A DNA stretch of 64,000 nt, taken from NCBI GenBank assembly GCA_965223355.1, contig CBDCWE010000003.1:1-64000 (forward strand), given 5' to 3'. Every line of letters starts with the position of its first letter. Position 1 is the first letter of the stretch. The position numbers and the translations under genes are program-made. This DNA is from Tectiglobus sp965223355. GTDB lineage: Bacteria > Pseudomonadota > Alphaproteobacteria > Rhizobiales > Hyphomicrobiaceae. The notes beneath the pieces are model-generated. The model had not been told where the DNA came from, did not search any database, and worked only from the letters and a program-made list of their open reading frames with translations. Of the stretch, positions 9,568 through 16,793 are shown piece by piece.

Positions 9568-11003
9568 TACCGCCCGGTTTAAGAATGGGCGCACACGCGC
9601 TGGTCGAATGATCAACATCAAAGATGTCATGCTGGCACGGGTTGCCGGTATCCATCGTCCCACAGGCGCGGCGCTTGTCGGACGATGGGCCCCGGCGACG
9701 AGCGCCGGGGTGACGCGGAGTTAAGACCAGCCCCGCTTAAGAATTGGCGCACACGCGCTGGTCGAGTGATCAACATCAAAGATGTCATGCCGGCACATGT
9801 TGCCGGCACCCATCATCCCACAGGCGCGGCGCTTGTCGAACGATGGGCCCCGGCGAAGAGCGCCGGGGTGACGCCGAGTTAAGACCAGCCCCGCTTAAGA
9901 ATTGGGGTACACGACTGCTGGTCGAATGATCAACATCACAGATGTCATGCCGGCACCTGTTGCCGGCACCCATCGTCCCACAGGCGCGGCGCTTGTCGGA
10001 CGATGGGCCCCGGCGACGAGCGCCGGGGTGACGCGGAGTTAAGACCAGCCCCGCTTAAGAATTGGCGCACACGACCGCTGGTCGAGTGATCATCATCAAA
10101 GATGTCATGCCGGAACGGGTTGCCGGTACCCATCATCCCACAGGCGCGGCGCTTGTCGGACGATGGGCCCCGGCGACGAGCGCCGGGGTGACGCGGAGTT
10201 AAGACCAGCCCCGCTTAAGAATTGGCGCATACGACCGCTGGTCGAGTGATCAACATCAAAGATGTCATATCGCCACGGGTTGCCGGTATCCATCGTCCCG
10301 CAGGCGCGGCGCTTGTCGGACGATGGGCCCCAGCGACGAGCGCCAGGGTGACGCCGAGGTCGTACCAGCCCAGCTCAAGAATTGGCGCGCACCATCGCCG
10401 ACCGAGTGATCAACATCAAAGATGTCATGCCGGCACGGGTTGCCGGCACCCATCATCCCACAGGCGCGGCGCTTGTCGGATGATGGGCCCCGGCGACGCG
10501 CGCCGGGGTGACGCCGAGGTCGTACCAGCCCAGCTCAAGAATGGGCGCACACGACCGCTGATTGGGCGATCAACATCAAAGATGTCATACCGGAACGTGT
10601 TGCCGGCACCCATCGTCCAACAGGCGCGGCATGTGTCGAACGATGGGCCCCGGCGACGAGCGCCGGGGTGACGCCGAGGTCGTACCAGCCCAGCTCAAGA
10701 ATGGGCGCACACGACCGCTGATTGGGCGATCAACATCGAAAATGTCATGCCGGCACGGGTTGCCGGTAACCATCGTCCAACAGGCGCGGCATGTGTCGAA
10801 CGATGGGCCCCGGCGACGAGCGCCGGGGTGACGCCGAGGTCGTACCAGCCCCGCTTAAGAATTGGCGCATACGACCGCTGGTCGAGTGATCAACATCAAA
10901 GATGTCATATCGCCACGGGTTGCCGGTATCCATCGTCCAACAGGCGCGGCGCTTGTCGGACGATGGGCCCCGGCGACGAGCGCCGGGGTGACGCCGAGTT
11001 AAA
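9568..11003. repeat. Tandem array of nine ~160-bp non-coding units
   Basis: Nine head-to-tail units are recognised by the repeated GATGTCAT motif at about 9623, 9781, 9941, 10101, 10261, 10421, 10581, 10741 and 10901. The spacing is 158 bp once and 160 bp seven times. Each unit holds AAGAATTGG near its start, a CATCGTCC...GGACGATGG pairing, and a perfect 8-bp stem CCCCGGCG-ACGAG-CGCCGGGG followed by TGACG. Two subtypes alternate in blocks, differing in the tail (GGAGTTAAGACC versus GAGGTCGTACC). The short open frames it contains repeat with the unit and are not credible genes. It starts immediately after the ccrM stop codon. Confidence 0.95.
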
Positions 11004-11097
11004 AGATTGCCGACGGTGGCAACTTCGCCGCTGGGTGGACCGATACGGTTTTCAGCCGTAGCGGCGAGCCACCGGCCTTGATCGGTCTAGAACTTTC

Positions 11098-11260
11098 ACC
11101 GCCCCCGCTCAAGAATTGAGACACGTCACCGGAACTTTTTTGTGCCGCCGGCACGGCGCGTGCCGCGCTTGTGGTGCACGGACTATAAGCGCGGCACACC
11201 TGCCAGGCGCGGCCGCCTCACGCCCATGATGTGTGTCAATTCTTAAGCCTGGGCGGTATA
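11098..11260. mobile_element. Short inverted-repeat element (MITE-like) closing the tandem array
   Basis: A ~160-bp segment is bounded by imperfect inverted repeats. The left end contains ACCGCCCCCGCTCAAGAATT and the right end, read on the other strand, contains ACCGCCCAGGCTTAAGAATT. The same terminal sequence (TACCGCCCGGTTTAAGAAT) also begins the tandem array at 9568, so array and element share ancestry. There is no coding capacity. The interior has a GCCGCCGGCACGGCG-type GC-rich inverted repeat. Confidence 0.6.
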
Positions 11261-11324
11261 GTACCGGCCCGCATAGATATTGATCCGTTTCATGATTTTG
11301 TGTGGCATCATCAGAGCCGGGCGC

Positions 11325-11333
11325 GAAAGGAGG
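11325..11333 (+). promoter_or_regulatory. Strong ribosome binding site that sets the MFS gene start
   Basis: GAAAGGAGG lies 4 nt before GTG 11338 and 10 nt before GTG 11344. It therefore argues against the upstream GTG at 11302 as start of the downstream transporter gene. Confidence 0.7.
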
Positions 11334-11337
11334 CAGT

Positions 11338-12636
11338 GTGGGAGTGAATCTGCGAGACGATACGCTACATCCGACATTGACGACCACGATCGTCGCGCTC
11401 AGCCCGTTTGCTTTCGGCTATTTCCTGTCCTACCTGTTTCGCGCCGTCAATGCGATCATCGAACGCGATCTGGTAACTGAAATCGGTCTCAGTCCGGCTG
11501 AGCTCGGCTTGGTGACGGCCGCCTATCTCGGTGCCTTCGCCCTGTTCCAGCTGCCGCTCGGAGTGTTGCTCGACCGCTATGGTCCGCGCCGTGTGCAGAG
11601 CGCGCTCCTCATGGTCGGCGGCTGCGGGGCCCTGATTTTCGCGTTCGGCAAGGACGCGACAATGCTGATTGTCGGGCGGGCGCTGATCGGGCTTGGTTTC
11701 GCCGGCGGCCTGATGGCCAGTTTCAAGGCGGTCGTCATTTGGGTGAGCGAACCGCGCCGCGCGCTTGGCAATGCGCTGGTGATGTCTGCCGGTGCGATCG
11801 GCCTGCTGGTGGCGACCGCGCCGATCGAAGTGGCCAACCAGCTGCTCGGCTGGCGCGGCGTGTTTATCGGTCTTGCAGCCGTCACATTCGCGGCCGCGCT
11901 GATCATCCTCATCGTCGTGCCGGAAAAGCACACCACCGCCGAGCCCGAGCCGCTCATTCGCCAGGTATCGTCGCTGGCCGCGATCTTTTCGGACCGCGCG
12001 TTCCTTGCCATCGCCCCGCTGCTGGCGACAACGGCGGGCGTGCACGTGGCCGTTCAGACATTGTGGGCGGGGCCGTGGTTCCGCGATGTCGCCGGTCTCG
12101 ATCGCGATGGCGTGGCGCTCTATCTGATGATGATGGCGATCGCCTTCTTTGTCGGCATCCTTGTGACCGGGGCGGTGGCCGACTGGTTCGTGCGCCGCGG
12201 CTTTAGCGTGTTGACCGTGATGTTCGGGTTTCTAGCCGTCTATCTCATTGCTCAGGTCGGCATCGTGCAGGGGCGCACCGACATCATGATGCCGGCAATG
12301 TGGTTCACGTTCGCAACGCTTGGCCAGGCGTCGATCCTCGCCTATCCCTGGCTTGCCAGTCATTTCGGCGCCGCGCGGTCGGGCCGGGCGCAGACGGCGG
12401 CGAACCTGCTGATCTTTGCCGCGGCGTTTGGCGTGCAATATGCAATCGGCATCATCATCGAGCAGTTCCCGGTCAACAACAGCGGTGGCTACGACCTTGC
12501 ATCCTACCGCGTGTCGTTCGGTGCTGCCCTGGCCCTGCAGTTGGCCGCAGTGGCTTGGTTTGCGCTGAATTACGGCGCGTTTCGCCGCTCCGGGCCGCCG
12601 CCGGCACAAAACGCGCCCGTTCGGGTCTCGCGATAA
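11338..12636 (+). CDS. MFS transporter, sugar phosphate/oxyanion-type permease
   Basis: A 432-residue inner-membrane protein with about 12 hydrophobic segments and the MFS signature after TM2 (LGVLLDRYGPRRVQ). TM1 (ALSPFAFGYFLSYLF) and the first loop (LSPAELGLVTAAYLGAFALFQ) resemble anion:cation symporters and narK/oxalate-type permeases. The substrate is not determinable. The frame is open from GTG 11302, but a strong GGAGG at 11329-11333 favours GTG 11338 or GTG 11344. No partner gene is adjacent: the tandem array lies upstream and convergent mutY downstream. Confidence 0.8.
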   Translation: MGVNLRDDTLHPTLTTTIVALSPFAFGYFLSYLFRAVNAIIERDLVTEIGLSPAELGLVTAAYLGAFALFQLPLGVLLDRYGPRRVQSALLMVGGCGALIFAFGKDATMLIVGRALIGLGFAGGLMASFKAVVIWVSEPRRALGNALVMSAGAIGLLVATAPIEVANQLLGWRGVFIGLAAVTFAAALIILIVVPEKHTTAEPEPLIRQVSSLAAIFSDRAFLAIAPLLATTAGVHVAVQTLWAGPWFRDVAGLDRDGVALYLMMMAIAFFVGILVTGAVADWFVRRGFSVLTVMFGFLAVYLIAQVGIVQGRTDIMMPAMWFTFATLGQASILAYPWLASHFGAARSGRAQTAANLLIFAAAFGVQYAIGIIIEQFPVNNSGGYDLASYRVSFGAALALQLAAVAWFALNYGAFRRSGPPPAQNAPVRVSR

Positions 12637-12765
12637 CGGCGCTTGGAGCTTGGCAGAGCTGGCTTGAACCATCGCGCGCGCCGACCCGGCCACCCGAAGC
12701 CCGTGATCTGATGGGCCGGCCGCGCCTTGGCACAGACCAAATCTGAGCGTCTGAATACGCTTTTT

Positions 12766-12786
12766 TTAAGTGATTGAGATCACTAG
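12766..12786 (-). repeat. End fragment of MITE-2 next to a family-1 element
   Basis: On the minus strand this reads CTAGTGATCTCAATCACTT, one end of the palindromic element found complete at 30614-30692. Its CTAG is the same CTAG that bounds the family-1 element starting at 12784. The rest of the 12637-12783 gap shows no gene. Confidence 0.6.
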
Positions 12787-12920
12787 ATCATCGTGCATTA
12801 AGTTGGAACCGCTATTGCGGTTCCAACTTAATGCACAAAGATGATCGCCACTTTAGAGGCGAGCAACTTTGTGCCTTTATTCGGGATCGTTCCGATTCCG
12901 AATAAAGGCAGGTTGCTCTA
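12784..12920 (+). mobile_element. Family-1 double-hairpin element (copy 1)
   Basis: Complete 137-bp copy bounded by TA at both ends. Hairpin A has arms GTGCATTAAGTTGGAACCGC and its near-perfect complement; hairpin B has the CTTTATTCGG arm. Relative to most copies the A stem has a compensatory T-to-A/A-to-T change (GTGCATTAAG pairs with CTTAATGCAC). The right end provides the TAG stop codon of convergent mutY. Confidence 0.9.
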
Positions 12921-14018
12921 ATGTCCGCCGAGGCCGTGGGCAATCAGTTTGCGCATGACGGACGGCAGCGCCTGGCGCTCAAGATCGCCGCGCGCGACCC
13001 AGCGGCAGCGCCTGGCATCGGCCCAGAACGTCAGTTCGGAACTGTTGGGCACGACGGCGCGGTAGACCTCCATTTCCAGCCGGAAATGCGTGAAGGTGTG
13101 CACGACGGTGCCGGGCACCGACCACCAGTCGGCGCGGACCGGGGCAACGCGCATCGCCTCGCGCGCCGGCAGGGCCCGATCGATCCAATCGGTTGACGGG
13201 ACTTCGAGCATGCGCGCCAACAGGCCGGTGTCCGGACGCTGACGCAACAGCAGTTTGCCGTCTTCCGACAGTGCCACGAAAGCAATCCCGAAGCGCACCG
13301 GGCGGTCCGGTTTGACCGACTTGGCCGGCAGTTCACCGGCGATGCCGCGTCGATGAGCTTGGCACCGCGAACTCAGCGGGCAAATGAGGCACGACGGGCG
13401 CTTGGGCGTGCACACCGTGGCGCCGAGGTCCATCGTCGCCTGGGCGAAATCCCCGCATCGCCGGGCCGGAGTGAGCATCCGCGCAAGCTCCTTGAGGCGT
13501 GGCTTGGCCTGTGGCAGCGGCTCGCACATCGCAAACAGACGCGCAACGACGCGCTCGACGTTGCCGTCGACGGGCGTTGCCGGCTGATCGAACGCAATCG
13601 CAGCAATGGCGGCGGCGGTATAGGGGCCGATGCCCGGCAGGCGCGCGAGGTCCTGTTCCGTGCGCGGAAAGGTGCCGGCATGCAAATTGGCAATCGCGAT
13701 GGCGCAGCGATGAAGGTTGCGGGCACGCGAATAATAGCCGAGCCCGGCCCAGGCCTGGAGCACCGCCTCCTCGTCGACCCGAGCAAGATCGGTGACCGTC
13801 GGCCAGCGTTCTAGAAACTTCTGGAAATAGGGAATGACCGCCTTGACCGTCGTTTGCTGCAGCATGATCTCGCTCAGCCAGACGCGATAGGGATCGGCCG
13901 GTTGCCCCGGACTGTAACGCCAAGGCAGATCGCGGCGCTCATTGTCGTACCAATCGAGCAGAACCGCCGCCGTATCGCGCGCGTCGTCATCTCGTTGCAA
14001 CACAGCAACAGCGCTCAT
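12918..14018 (-). CDS. mutY: A/G-specific adenine glycosylase MutY
   Basis: A 366-residue base-excision repair glycosylase that removes adenine mispaired with 8-oxoguanine. It has the helix 1 Glu region (SEIMLQQTT), a helix-hairpin-helix with LPGIGPYTAAAI, the catalytic Asp in VDGNVERV, the 4Fe-4S cysteines C-x6-C-x2-C-x5-C (CTPKRPSCLICPLSSRC), and a C-terminal NUDIX-like 8-oxoG recognition domain. ATG 14018 is preferred over 14057 because GGGAGGA sits 8 nt before it. The TAG stop lies exactly at the end of a family-1 element, so the last codons border an insertion. It is divergent from the DUF721 gene. Confidence 0.96.
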   Translation of the reverse strand: MSAVAVLQRDDDARDTAAVLLDWYDNERRDLPWRYSPGQPADPYRVWLSEIMLQQTTVKAVIPYFQKFLERWPTVTDLARVDEEAVLQAWAGLGYYSRARNLHRCAIAIANLHAGTFPRTEQDLARLPGIGPYTAAAIAAIAFDQPATPVDGNVERVVARLFAMCEPLPQAKPRLKELARMLTPARRCGDFAQATMDLGATVCTPKRPSCLICPLSSRCQAHRRGIAGELPAKSVKPDRPVRFGIAFVALSEDGKLLLRQRPDTGLLARMLEVPSTDWIDRALPAREAMRVAPVRADWWSVPGTVVHTFTHFRLEMEVYRAVVPNSSELTFWADARRCRWVARGDLERQALPSVMRKLIAHGLGGH

Positions 14019-14086
14019 GCGATCGTCCTCCCGGCGCGGTGCGAATCGTTTGGTCATGTTACGCTGATGGCAGCTGTCTTGAAACG

Positions 14087-14668
14087 ATGGAGTTGGCGCT
14101 GGCGATCAATCACCAACCTGTGCACCGAACCGGCGCGGGGCCTGGTGCCCGCGCGGTCGGCAGCTTCGTTCCGAACGTGACCCGGAAAGCGTTCGAGAAG
14201 TACGGGTTCGCGGCCGCCACCATACTCACCAACTGGGCTGAAATCGTTGGCGCGGAAACGGCGGCTTGCACGCGTCCGGAGCGGCTGAAATGGCCGCGCA
14301 AGCACGAGGCGGCACCGGACGGGGCCGATCCGACGGCGCCTGACGGGGGTGCGCGGCGGGGCGCGACGATCGTCCTCAGGGTCGAACCTTCGCGGGCCTT
14401 GGACATCCAGTACCAGTCGGCCCAGCTGCTCGACCGAATCAATGCCTACTTCGGCTATCGCGCCGTCTGGGAATTGCGGATTTTGCAGGCGCCGTTGGCG
14501 CCAGCGCCACCGGAGGCCACGCCGCCGCACACGGTTGTCAATACGCATAACCGGGACGCCGCGATTGGCGCGCGCGCACCGGCTCCGGCTGGCGGCAAAC
14601 TGGCGGCGGCCTTGACCCGGCTGCAAGCCAACGTCGCACAAAGCGCGGCGCGCAGGGCGCGGCGGTAA
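14087..14668 (+). CDS. DUF721 (DciA-like) domain protein
   Basis: A 193-residue protein whose middle part matches the DUF721 fold seen in DciA-like proteins: NVTRKAFEKYGFAAATILTNWAEIVG, then a beta-rich segment (GATIVLRVEPSRALDIQYQS) and LLDRINAYFGYRAV. DciA proteins help load the replicative helicase, but alphaproteobacterial members of this family are mostly uncharacterised. The alanine/proline-rich tail is not conserved in such families. It is divergent from mutY and upstream of a DsbA-like gene and smc, the usual alphaproteobacterial order. The start could also be 14039, but ATG 14087 gives a domain-length N-terminus. Confidence 0.72.
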   Translation: MELALAINHQPVHRTGAGPGARAVGSFVPNVTRKAFEKYGFAAATILTNWAEIVGAETAACTRPERLKWPRKHEAAPDGADPTAPDGGARRGATIVLRVEPSRALDIQYQSAQLLDRINAYFGYRAVWELRILQAPLAPAPPEATPPHTVVNTHNRDAAIGARAPAPAGGKLAAALTRLQANVAQSAARRARR

Positions 14669-14942
14669 CTGAGGACAGTTGGCAACACGGCGCTATGAAA
14701 TCTTTGTGATTTTCGTGCCGGCGCCAGCTGTGGAGCAACCCAGCAAGGGGCGGTCAAATATGGCAGGAAAAGCATATGTTCCAATAATTTAAGGCGTTTG
14801 TGGTGGAATTGGTGCGATCTCGGAACCGGACCGTGGTCGTTCATGGTCTCCACAGCGGGATCTATGTTGGGGGCATTCGTCGCAATTGCCTTATTGCCGG
14901 CACGAGTCAATCGCTATAACCCGTGCCGACATGTAAGTTGAG

Positions 14943-15638
14943 ATGGAGCACATCGTGGCCGCACTTCGCGAGTTGTCGCCGGGAGCCCGACTTCGGCGTC
15001 GTACGTTTGTCGCTGGCGCGGTCGCGCTGGCCATCGCCCCCGGCGCGACCGTGCCGGTCCTCGCACAGGCGCGTGTCGACAGTGTGCCGGTCGAGAAACT
15101 GATGGCCAGCGATGAGCTGCCCGAACTTGCTATTGGCAACGAGGACGCCAAGGTGACAATTGTCGAGTATGCCTCGATGTCGTGTCCGGCGTGCGCGCGC
15201 TTTCACCAGACGACCTATCCGCTGCTCAAGCAGAAGTACGTTGATACCGGCAAGGTTCGCTTCATTATCCGCGAATTCCCGCTCAACAATCTCGCTGCCG
15301 CCGGTGCCATGCTGGCGCGCTGTGCCGGCACGCCGGAAAAGTCGATCGCGCTTATCGACGTGCTGTTCGAGAAGCAGCGTGATTGGGTGTCACAAAATCC
15401 GGTGGCGGAGTTGTTGAAAATCGCCAAGCAGGCCGGCTTCACGGAGGCGCGCTTCAATCAGTGCCTGCAGGACGATGAGTTGCTTGGCAAACTATCGCGG
15501 CGCCGGGACAAGGCCGACAAGGAATTCGGTGTCGATGCAACGCCGTGGTTTTTCATCAATGGCAAGCGGCTTGGGACGCGCAGCTTCGCCATCGAGGACT
15601 TCGATCAGGCAATCGAGCCGTTGTTGAAAGCGTCTTGA
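14943..15638 (+). CDS. DsbA-family thiol:disulfide oxidoreductase (exported)
   Basis: A 231-residue periplasmic thioredoxin-fold protein. The N-terminus has a twin-Arg-containing signal region (LRRRTFVAGAVALAIAPG) ending near AQA at about residue 43. The active-site CPAC (C81, C84) follows VEYASMS, and the cis-Pro loop reads VDATPWFF. It most resembles the DsbA/BdbD-like proteins commonly encoded just before smc in alphaproteobacteria, and probably oxidises or isomerises disulfides in secreted proteins. A paralogue with CPYC lies immediately downstream. Confidence 0.88.
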   Translation: MEHIVAALRELSPGARLRRRTFVAGAVALAIAPGATVPVLAQARVDSVPVEKLMASDELPELAIGNEDAKVTIVEYASMSCPACARFHQTTYPLLKQKYVDTGKVRFIIREFPLNNLAAAGAMLARCAGTPEKSIALIDVLFEKQRDWVSQNPVAELLKIAKQAGFTEARFNQCLQDDELLGKLSRRRDKADKEFGVDATPWFFINGKRLGTRSFAIEDFDQAIEPLLKAS

Positions 15639-15801
15639 TGGTCGGTGGCCGGGCATGTCGGAAGCAGGTGGCCGGGCGGGTCGGAAGCAGTAAGGCTGCG
15701 GTAACAGGTTTGTAGGCCGCCGGCCCGCGGTGGGAACTGGGCCGGCCGTCATCGATCGAACGGGCGCCGACGGGGGATCGCCGAACTGCAGGGGGAAGGC
15801 T

Positions 15802-16569
15802 TTGGCACAGGGGCAATTGCTGACAGCAGTGTTGCTTGTTGCGGTGGCTGCCGGCGGCTGCGCCGGCGATACAAGTTTGAACAATGCCGGTCTCCTCAAT
15901 TCATCGCAGTCAGCTGCCGCGTCCGAGACAACATCATTTGATCCATTTGCCGACGGTACGGAAGCGACCATCAAGCGGCGCATGGTGATCGAAAACCCGA
16001 CGCTGGCCGACGTGATGCAACCGGGACCGTTACCGGAAATGTCACTGGGCCGGGCCGATGCCCCGGTGACCATCATCAAATACGCGTCGATGACCTGCCC
16101 CTACTGCCGCCAGTTTCACATCGATACATTCCCAATCCTGAAGCGCGAATACATCGACACCGGCCGGGTCCGGTTCATCCTGCGGGAATTCCCGATTGGA
16201 TTTCAGTCTGGCGCTGCAACCATCGCGCTCAGATGCGCACCACCTGAGAAATATTTCGAGCTCTATGACAAACTCATGCGCCAGCAGCGGAGCTGGGTCA
16301 GCCAGCAAGTGCGCCGCGAACCGATCTATGCCGTCGCCCGGCAGGTGGGGCTTAAACGGCCACAGTTCGATGCCTGCTTTGCTGACAAGTCGCTCAGCAG
16401 CAAGCTCAACCAGATCAAGGAGCGCGGGCGTACGCTGGGTGTCATCGGCACGCCCAACTATTTTATCAACGCCAAGCTCTACAAGCGGCGGCTGACGACG
16501 TCCGACATCCACAGGTTGGTTGCCAAAGGGCTTGCAAAACCTGTCGCCCGTGCGAACAACACGCAGTAA
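15802..16569 (+). CDS. DsbA-family thiol oxidoreductase, predicted lipoprotein
   Basis: A 255-residue paralogue of the preceding gene. Starting at TTG 15802, directly behind GGGGGAAGG, the N-terminus is a short hydrophobic stretch followed by a lipobox with the lipidated Cys at about residue 20 (VAAGGC). The redox motif is CPYC in MTCPYCRQFH, and the cis-Pro region is VIGTPNYF. The mature protein has about 80 extra residues before the thioredoxin fold. It should be a membrane-anchored periplasmic partner of the soluble DsbA-like protein upstream. An open frame from 15730 exists but would bury the lipobox. Confidence 0.82.
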   Translation: MAQGQLLTAVLLVAVAAGGCAGDTSLNNAGLLNSSQSAAASETTSFDPFADGTEATIKRRMVIENPTLADVMQPGPLPEMSLGRADAPVTIIKYASMTCPYCRQFHIDTFPILKREYIDTGRVRFILREFPIGFQSGAATIALRCAPPEKYFELYDKLMRQQRSWVSQQVRREPIYAVARQVGLKRPQFDACFADKSLSSKLNQIKERGRTLGVIGTPNYFINAKLYKRRLTTSDIHRLVAKGLAKPVARANNTQ

Positions 16570-16580
16570 GCTTGGCCGGT

Positions 16581-16603
16581 GATTCAGATGATTCAGGTGA
16601 TTC
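16581..16603. promoter_or_regulatory. Cluster of three GANTC sites upstream of smc
   Basis: Three GATTC sites (16581, 16590, 16599) are spaced exactly 9 bp apart in the 224-bp gap before smc. GATTC fits the GANTC sequence that the CcrM encoded at 8416 should methylate. A second short duplication (ATGCCGG...TGCGAAG, twice, about 16675-16712) lies closer to smc. A methylation-sensitive smc promoter is a hypothesis; the direct repeat itself is clear. Confidence 0.5.
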
Positions 16604-16793
16604 ATTCGTCCGTTGCTAACGTCACCTGTCGGTCGCCACGGCGGGTTTGGTTTCGGCGCTTTGCGTTGCCGGCAATGCCGGTTGTGCGAAGCTATGCCGG
16701 CTATGCGAAGCGAAACCAAGCCTGCTAAGCAAAGCCATGGCAGCCTGACGTCGAGCGCGTCATGCCGCACACTACGGAAACCTGCGCCAATTC

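Noticed and set aside
9600..11000. Repeated ~62-residue open frames in the tandem array
   Set aside because: They recur with the 160-bp unit on both strands, lack ribosome binding sites and differ by frameshift-like changes; they reflect repeat sequence, not genes.
9568..11003. CRISPR array
   Set aside because: The whole 160-bp unit repeats; there are no short direct repeats with unique spacers and no cas genes.
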